A stretch of 64,000 nucleotides of DNA from Microcella humidisoli (lineage in GTDB: Bacteria; Actinomycetota; Actinomycetes; Actinomycetales; Microbacteriaceae), in contig NZ_CP101497.1 in NCBI RefSeq assembly GCF_024362325.1, forward strand, positions 2,294,001-2,358,000, read 5' to 3'. Below the pieces are notes generated by a model. That model had not been told where the DNA came from. It saw only the letters and a list, made by a program, of their open reading frames with translations, and did not search any database. Of the stretch, positions 59,533 through 64,000 are shown one piece after another. The position numbers and the translations under genes are program-made. Every line of letters begins with the position of its first letter. The first letter of the stretch is position 1.

Positions 59533-60551
59533 GCCGAATCGCGCCAGACGACCTCGGTGCTCAGCAGCGCACCGTTGGAGGCCAGCGACCCCGTGCGAAC
59601 CTGCTCGAGCACGAGCTCGGCCGCCCGGGCGCCGAGCTGACCCGCGGGCTGCCGCACGGTCGAGAGCGCCGGCTGCGCACGCAGCGCCCACGAACTGTCG
59701 TCGAAGCCGACGATGCCGACGTCGCGCGGCACCGCGCGCCCGGCGTTGCGCAGCGTCTCGAGCGCGCCCGCGGCGATCGCGTCGGAGGCCGCGAAGACCC
59801 CGTCGATGTCGGGGTCGATGCGCAGCAGTTCCGCCATGCCGGCCACGCCGGCCGCGTACGTGTAGAAGCGCTGCCTGGCGACGAGGGTGTCGTCGAATGC
59901 CTCGCCCATCGCTTCGCGGAAGCCGGCGAGACGGTCGCGGCCGGAGTCGCGGTCGAGACCCGCCGCGATCATCCCGACGCGGTTCCGACCGGTGCCCCGC
60001 AGCCGCTCGGTGATCTGACGGGCTGCTCCGCGGTTGTCGATGCCGACCCACGGCAGTTGGGGCTGGTTGTCCGGTCGTCCGACCATGACGGCGGGCAGCC
60101 GCAGATCGGCGATCGCTTGCGAGATGGGGTCGTCCTCGCGCGCGGAGACGATGATGGCGCCATCGACGAAGCCGCCGCCGAGGTAGCCGGTGACCCGGTG
60201 CGAGTCGCGCTCGGTGTCGATGATGAGGGAGACGAGCTGATAGTCGGCGGCCGAGAGCGCGGCGTTGGCCCCGAGCAGGATCGCCCCGATATTGGGGTCG
60301 TCGATGAACACCGAGTCGGGCTCGTGCACGATGAGCGCGATCGCGCCCGAGGACTGCTTCGCAAGATTGCGGGCCGCCGTGTTGCGCACGTAGCCGACCT
60401 TGGCGATCGCGGCCTCGATGGCTTCGCGAGCGGCCGCTGAGACGTAGGGCTCACCGTTGAGCACGCGCGAGACGGTGCCGCGCGAGACGCCCGCTTCGGC
60501 CGCCACATCGAAGATCGTGGCGCGCTTGAGACGGGTCGTCGATTCGGACAC
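59529..60551 (-). CDS. LacI family transcriptional regulator
   Basis: A 340-residue LacI/GalR regulator. The N-terminal HTH reads TIFDVAAEAGVSRGTVSRVL, followed by the hinge and a periplasmic-binding-protein-like core (IALIVHEPDSVFID, DGVFAASDAIAAGALETLR, and VGIVGFDDSSWALRAQPAL). A 16-bp palindrome of LacI-type sits in the divergent promoter for the GH42 operon, so it most likely represses that operon until a galactoside is present. A TACACT -10 lies 6 bp before the GTG start. A carboxypeptidase gene follows with a 4-bp overlap. Confidence 0.9.
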   Translation of the reverse strand: MSESTTRLKRATIFDVAAEAGVSRGTVSRVLNGEPYVSAAAREAIEAAIAKVGYVRNTAARNLAKQSSGAIALIVHEPDSVFIDDPNIGAILLGANAALSAADYQLVSLIIDTERDSHRVTGYLGGGFVDGAIIVSAREDDPISQAIADLRLPAVMVGRPDNQPQLPWVGIDNRGAARQITERLRGTGRNRVGMIAAGLDRDSGRDRLAGFREAMGEAFDDTLVARQRFYTYAAGVAGMAELLRIDPDIDGVFAASDAIAAGALETLRNAGRAVPRDVGIVGFDDSSWALRAQPALSTVRQPAGQLGARAAELVLEQVRTGSLASNGALLSTEVVWRDSA

Positions 60552-60557
60552 GCGCTC

Positions 60558-60563
60558 AGTGTA
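60558..60563 (-). promoter_or_regulatory. -10 hexamer TACACT for lacI
   Basis: TACACT on the minus strand ends 6 bp before the GTG at 60551, leaderless geometry. It is divergent from the GH42 promoter. Confidence 0.5.
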
Positions 60564-60597
60564 GCCACGCGGGGGTGCCGAATCGGCGGACAGGGTG

Positions 60598-60627
60598 TTG
60601 ACACGGCGGACGCGGCGTGCGTACTCT
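60598..60627 (+). promoter_or_regulatory. Promoter of the GH42/ABC operon
   Basis: TTGACA (60598-60603) and TACTCT (60622-60627) are 18 bp apart. The -10 touches operator O1, so LacI binding would block open-complex formation. The leader is about 110 nt. Confidence 0.7.
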
Positions 60628-60641
60628 GTGAGCGCTCACAG
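60626..60641. promoter_or_regulatory. LacI-family operator O1
   Basis: CTGTGAGCGCTCACAG is a perfect 16-bp palindrome of LacI/GalR type (TGTGAGCGCTCACA core), over the promoter start region. Confidence 0.85.
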
Positions 60642-60672
60642 AAAATCGTCCCCCCGAACAGGTCACAGTCAT

Positions 60673-60688
60673 CTGTGCACGCTCACAG
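60673..60688. promoter_or_regulatory. Second, imperfect LacI operator O2
   Basis: CTGTGCACGCTCACAG differs from O1 at two central-left positions; centres are 47 bp apart. It may allow looping or tetramer binding. Confidence 0.65.
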
Positions 60689-60742
60689 GGGTCGGTGGAC
60701 GGAGCGACGACGATGTTGACCCCGCCTGCGAAAGGACGGCCT

Positions 60743-62782
60743 GTGACCACTCCCCTGACCCTCAGCCACGAGCAGCCGCTCGTGCCGGGCTGGGCCACGG
60801 GCACGATCACCCTCGGCTGCGACTACAACCCCGAGCAGTGGGACGAGTCGGTATGGCACGACGACATCGCCCTCATGCGCGAACTCGGCGTCGACCTCGT
60901 CGCGATCAACATCTTCGGCTGGGCGCAGCTGCAGCCGCAGCCCGGGCCCTTCGACTTCAGTCGGCTCGACCGCATCCTCGAGCTGCTGCACGCGGCGGGA
61001 ATCCGTGTGAACCTCGGCACGGGCACGTCGTCGCCGCCCCCGTGGCTCGCGCGCGTGCATCCCGAGACGCTGCCGCAGGCCGCCGACGGCACCATCGCGT
61101 GGCCCGGCGGGCGGCAGGCCTGGTGCCCCAGCTCGGCGGTCTTCCGGCAGAAGGCCCTCGAGCTCGTCACGGCCATGGCCGACCGCTACGGCTCGCACCC
61201 CGCGATCGCGCTCTGGCACGTCTCGAACGAGCTCGGGTGCCACAACGCCCTGTGTTACTGCGACGCCTCGGCCCGCGCCTTCCGCACCTGGCTGCGCGAC
61301 CGCTACGCGACGCTCGACGCCCTCAACGCCGCCTGGGGCACCGCCTTCTGGAGCCAGCGCTACGGCCACTGGGACGACGTGCTGCCGCCGCGGACGACGC
61401 GGTCGGCCGGCAATCCCGCGCAGCTGCTCGACTTCAAGCGGTTCTCCTCCGACGCGCTGCTCGACTACTACCGGGCCGAGACCGCGGTGCTGCGCGAGCG
61501 CTCGAGCGCTCCCGTGACGACCAACCTCATGGTCACGGCGCACATTCAGACCCAGGACTACTTCCGCTGGGCGTCCGAGCTCGACCTCATCGCCAATGAC
61601 CACTACCTCGACCACCGTCTGGCCGACCCGCTCGCCGAGCTGGCGTTCAGCGCCGACCTCACGCGCGGCGTCGCGGCCGGCGCCCCGTGGATGCTCATGG
61701 AGACCTCCACGAGCGCCGTCAGCTGGCAGCCCGTCAATCACGCCAAGCGCGAGGGCGAGCTCGTGCGGACGGTGCTCGGCCACGTTGCTCGCGGTGCTGA
61801 TTCGGTGTGCTTCTTCCAGTGGCGCGCCTCCCGCAGCGGCGCGGAGAAGTTCCACTCGGCGCTGCTGCCGCACGGCGGCACGGCGGGCGAGGGCTGGGCG
61901 CAGAGCCTCGAGCTCTCCGCCCTGCTCGACCGGCTCTCCCCCGTCGTCGGCTCGCGGGTGCACGCCCGCGCAGCGCTCGTCTTCTCCTGGGAGGCCTGGT
62001 GGGCCGCCGAGGGCGACACCCAGCCGAGCAGCCTGCTGCGCTACCTGCCCGAGGCGCACCGCTACCACCGCGCGCTTCGCGCCCTCGGCGTCACGGTCGA
62101 CGTCGTCTCCCCCGATGCCGACCTGAGCGCGTACGACCTCGTGGTCGTCCCGACGCTCTACACGCTGACGGATGCGGCGGCCGCGTCGATCGCGCGGGCC
62201 GCCCTGTCGGGCGCGACGGTGCTCATCACGCCGTTCAGCGGCATCGTCGATGAGCACGACGCCATCCGTCCCGGCGGCTACCCCGGAGCCTTCCGCGAGC
62301 TGCTCGGCCTCACCGTCGACGAGTTCCGCCCTCTCGCAGCCGAGGCGGCGGTCGCGCTCACCTCGGGCGCCCGGGGCACGATCTGGAGCGAATCGGTGCG
62401 CGTCGTCGATGCCGAGATCATCGCGAGCTTCGCCGACGGCCCGGCCGCGGCATCCCCCGCCCTCACGCGGCGCGCGGTGGGAGAGGGTGCTGCCTGGTAC
62501 ATCGCAACGGTGCTCGACGACGATGGTCTGCTCGACCTCGTCCGGACGCTCTGCTCCGAGGCGGGCGTGCCCGTCGTCGAGGTCGGCGTCGACGTCGACG
62601 TCGTCACGCGTCGCACGGAGACCGACGAGATCACGTTCATCATCAATCACCGGGCGCAGCCCATCGCGGTACCGTTCGCTGGACTCGACCTGGTCTCGGG
62701 CGAGCCCGTCACCGACGCCACTCCGCTCCCCGCGGGCGCCGTGCGCGTCGTCATGTCAGAGAGGAGCGATCGTGGCGCGTGA
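60743..62782 (+). CDS. Beta-galactosidase, glycoside hydrolase family 42
   Basis: A 679-residue GH42 beta-galactosidase with an N-terminal TIM barrel, a trimerisation domain and a C-terminal beta domain. The acid/base Glu is in WHVSNELGCHN and the nucleophile Glu in WMLMETSTSAVSWQ. The N-terminal CDYNPEQWDESVW segment and the metal-site cysteines (CHNALCYC) are typical of GH42. It would cleave beta-galactosides inside the cell. GTG 60743 has an AAAGGA ribosome site 7 bp upstream; earlier in-frame GTG/ATG codons at 60695 and 60713 lack one. It overlaps the next gene by 11 bp. Confidence 0.93.
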   Translation: MTTPLTLSHEQPLVPGWATGTITLGCDYNPEQWDESVWHDDIALMRELGVDLVAINIFGWAQLQPQPGPFDFSRLDRILELLHAAGIRVNLGTGTSSPPPWLARVHPETLPQAADGTIAWPGGRQAWCPSSAVFRQKALELVTAMADRYGSHPAIALWHVSNELGCHNALCYCDASARAFRTWLRDRYATLDALNAAWGTAFWSQRYGHWDDVLPPRTTRSAGNPAQLLDFKRFSSDALLDYYRAETAVLRERSSAPVTTNLMVTAHIQTQDYFRWASELDLIANDHYLDHRLADPLAELAFSADLTRGVAAGAPWMLMETSTSAVSWQPVNHAKREGELVRTVLGHVARGADSVCFFQWRASRSGAEKFHSALLPHGGTAGEGWAQSLELSALLDRLSPVVGSRVHARAALVFSWEAWWAAEGDTQPSSLLRYLPEAHRYHRALRALGVTVDVVSPDADLSAYDLVVVPTLYTLTDAAAASIARAALSGATVLITPFSGIVDEHDAIRPGGYPGAFRELLGLTVDEFRPLAAEAAVALTSGARGTIWSESVRVVDAEIIASFADGPAAASPALTRRAVGEGAAWYIATVLDDDGLLDLVRTLCSEAGVPVVEVGVDVDVVTRRTETDEITFIINHRAQPIAVPFAGLDLVSGEPVTDATPLPAGAVRVVMSERSDRGA

Positions 62783-63668
62783 CACAGCCGTCAAAGCCTC
62801 GAGAGCCGTCAGCCATCGGAAGGCGCTCGCGTTCTTCCTCATCCCCTTCGGGTCGCTGTTCGTGCTGTTCTACCTCGTGCCGATCCTCTACGCGATCTAC
62901 CAGTCGCTGCTGACGGTCGAGCGCGAGGGTACATTCGGCCCTGCCGTCCAGGTGTTCGGCGGGCTCACCCAGTACATCGCGGTCTTCCAGAACGAGCCGT
63001 TCTGGGCGTCGATCGGGCGCGTGCTGCTGTTCGGCGTCGTCCAGGTGCCGATCATGCTCGGTGTCGCGCTCGTGCTCGCCCTGCTGCTCGACTCGCCGCT
63101 CGTGCGGGGCTCGAAGTTCTTCCGCCTCGCCTTCTTCGCGCCCTACGCGGTGCCGAGCGTCATCGCCGCGATCATGTGGGGCTTCCTGTACTCGCCGAAC
63201 CTCTCGCCCTTCACGGCCGTGACCTCGAGCGTCGACCTGCTTTCGGCCGAGACGGTTCTCTGGTCAATCGCCAACGTCGTCACGTGGGTCTACGTGGGCT
63301 ACAACATGCTCATCATCTACTCGGCGCTGCTGTCGATCCCGCAGGAGATCTACGAGGCCGCCCGGCTCGACGGCGCTGGTCAGTTCCGCATCGCCTTCGC
63401 GATCAAGATCCCGCTCGTCGTGCCGGCGCTCGTGCTCACGGGCATCTTCTCGATCATCGGAACGCTGCAGCTGCTCGCCGAGCCGCAGGTGTTCCAGAGC
63501 TTCTCGAACGCCGTCACCAGCACCTTCACCCCGAACCTCACCATCTACTCCACCGCGTCGGTGCCGAACATCAGCCTCGCCGCGGCCATGTCGGTCGTGC
63601 TCGCCCTGGCGACCTTCGTGCTCTCGTTCACCGTGCTCAAGCTCACGCAGCGGAGGACCGCGCAATGA
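62772..63668 (+). CDS. ABC sugar transporter permease (MalF/UgpA type)
   Basis: A 298-residue membrane subunit with six helices of a CUT1-type carbohydrate ABC importer. The start LAFFLIPFGSLFVLFYLVPI and the EAA loop (YEAARLDGAGQFRIAFAIKI) that docks the ATPase are clear. GTG 62772 has a GAGGAG ribosome site 5 bp upstream. It overlaps the GH42 gene by 11 bp and the next permease by 4 bp. The substrate would be galactosides or related sugars, by its operon and LacI control. No binding protein or ATPase is in the window. Confidence 0.93.
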   Translation: MARDTAVKASRAVSHRKALAFFLIPFGSLFVLFYLVPILYAIYQSLLTVEREGTFGPAVQVFGGLTQYIAVFQNEPFWASIGRVLLFGVVQVPIMLGVALVLALLLDSPLVRGSKFFRLAFFAPYAVPSVIAAIMWGFLYSPNLSPFTAVTSSVDLLSAETVLWSIANVVTWVYVGYNMLIIYSALLSIPQEIYEAARLDGAGQFRIAFAIKIPLVVPALVLTGIFSIIGTLQLLAEPQVFQSFSNAVTSTFTPNLTIYSTASVPNISLAAAMSVVLALATFVLSFTVLKLTQRRTAQ

Positions 63669-64000
63669 CCGTCTCGACTGAAACCCGCGCGCTGCGCACG
63701 CAGGGGCTGAAGAAGCCCGCCCGCGACGGCGGCATCCGCGAGAGCGCCGTGTCCCGCACCGTCGCCATGGCGGTCATGATCGTCGCGACGCTGTACTTCC
63801 TCACCCCGCTGTGGTGGCTGCTCGTCGCGTCGACGAAGACGCGCGAGGACTTCACGACGACCAACCCCCTGTGGTTCGCCGACTTCGCGCTGTTCGACAA
63901 CATCGCGGCGCTCGTCACCTACCGCGACGGCGTCTTCCTGCAGTGGCTCGGCAACAGCGCGCTCTACGCCGGCGTCGGAGCGCTGCTCGCCACCCTCATC
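63665..64000 (+). CDS. ABC sugar transporter permease (MalG/UgpE type), 3' truncated by the window edge
   Basis: The first 112 residues of a second CUT1 permease. It begins MTVSTETRALRTQGLKKPAR with a long cytosolic N-terminus, then a first helix (about residues 38-60, MAVMIVATLYFLTPLWWLL) and the KTREDFTTTNPLWF loop typical of MalG-type permeases. The ATG overlaps the previous stop by 4 bp (ATGA). The open frame runs off the end at base 64000. The partner of the previous permease; together they would form the channel. Confidence 0.9.
   Translation, partial: MTVSTETRALRTQGLKKPARDGGIRESAVSRTVAMAVMIVATLYFLTPLWWLLVASTKTREDFTTTNPLWFADFALFDNIAALVTYRDGVFLQWLGNSALYAGVGALLATLI

Noticed and set aside
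1..64000. CRISPR arrays, insertion sequences or toxin-antitoxin pairs.
   Set aside because: I saw no regularly spaced direct repeats, transposase motifs or terminal inverted repeats with target duplication, and no recognisable toxin-antitoxin gene pair.

Overview
The window is very GC-rich (about 70% by eye) and densely packed, with GTG starts and stop/start overlaps of the ATGA or GTGA type. It carries actinobacterial marker genes: rbpA, pafBC, helY, qcrCAB with ctaE, a lnt and ppm1 pair, and the imuA'-imuB-dnaE2 mutasome. Gene content and order point to a Microbacteriaceae-like actinomycete; the genus cannot be told from sequence alone. It reads as ordinary chromosome: I see no insertion sequence, prophage, integrase or CRISPR array.

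Layout. 1-4.9 kb: hisD (5' truncated), nrdR, pyrD, a DUF3043 membrane protein, an M20 dipeptidase and erpA, closed by a strong terminator. 5-15.3 kb: the respiratory cluster ctaC-ctaD-ctaF, interrupted by two acetyltransferases and an FGE-like protein, then leftward ctaE-qcrC-qcrA-qcrB, then trpD. 15.3-20.2 kb: an Lrp regulator divergent from a methionine gamma-lyase-like enzyme and a group of small single-domain genes. 20.2-26.8 kb: a TerC transporter behind a Mn2+ (yybP-ykoY) riboswitch, two small PLDc_N proteins, NUDIX and SDR genes, NfeD/SPFH/GDPD, rbpA, and leftward lnt-ppm1. 28.5-36.6 kb: a long leftward operon HAD-trmI-FKBP-pafB-pafC-tatA-tatC-helY. 36.7-45.7 kb: PAC2, uppP with an M20 peptidase, tRNA-Leu(GAG), a CNNM transporter, a FolC-like Mur ligase with a HAD phosphatase, and an ECF sigma factor with a membrane partner. 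45.8-57 kb: DNA damage genes, namely LexA-box imuA'-imuB-dnaE2, an SF2 helicase and dinB, with DUF1206 and a D-amino-acid PLP enzyme between them. 57-64 kb: GlsB, an SGNH hydrolase, a D,D-carboxypeptidase behind a LacI regulator, and a divergent GH42 beta-galactosidase/ABC sugar permease operon with LacI operators.

How the genes work together. The cta and qcr genes encode the actinobacterial bcc-aa3 supercomplex, and ErpA is a plausible supplier of iron-sulfur clusters for Rieske-type proteins. Lnt and Ppm1 finish lipoproteins and make polyprenyl-phosphomannose, TatAC exports folded proteins, and UppP and the carboxypeptidase serve the wall. LexA-controlled ImuA'/ImuB/DnaE2, DinB and the PafBC activator form a DNA damage and mutagenesis theme. 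The TerC gene appears to be switched on translationally by Mn2+. Many first genes have a TANNNT hexamer 6-9 bp before the start codon, which indicates widespread leaderless transcription.
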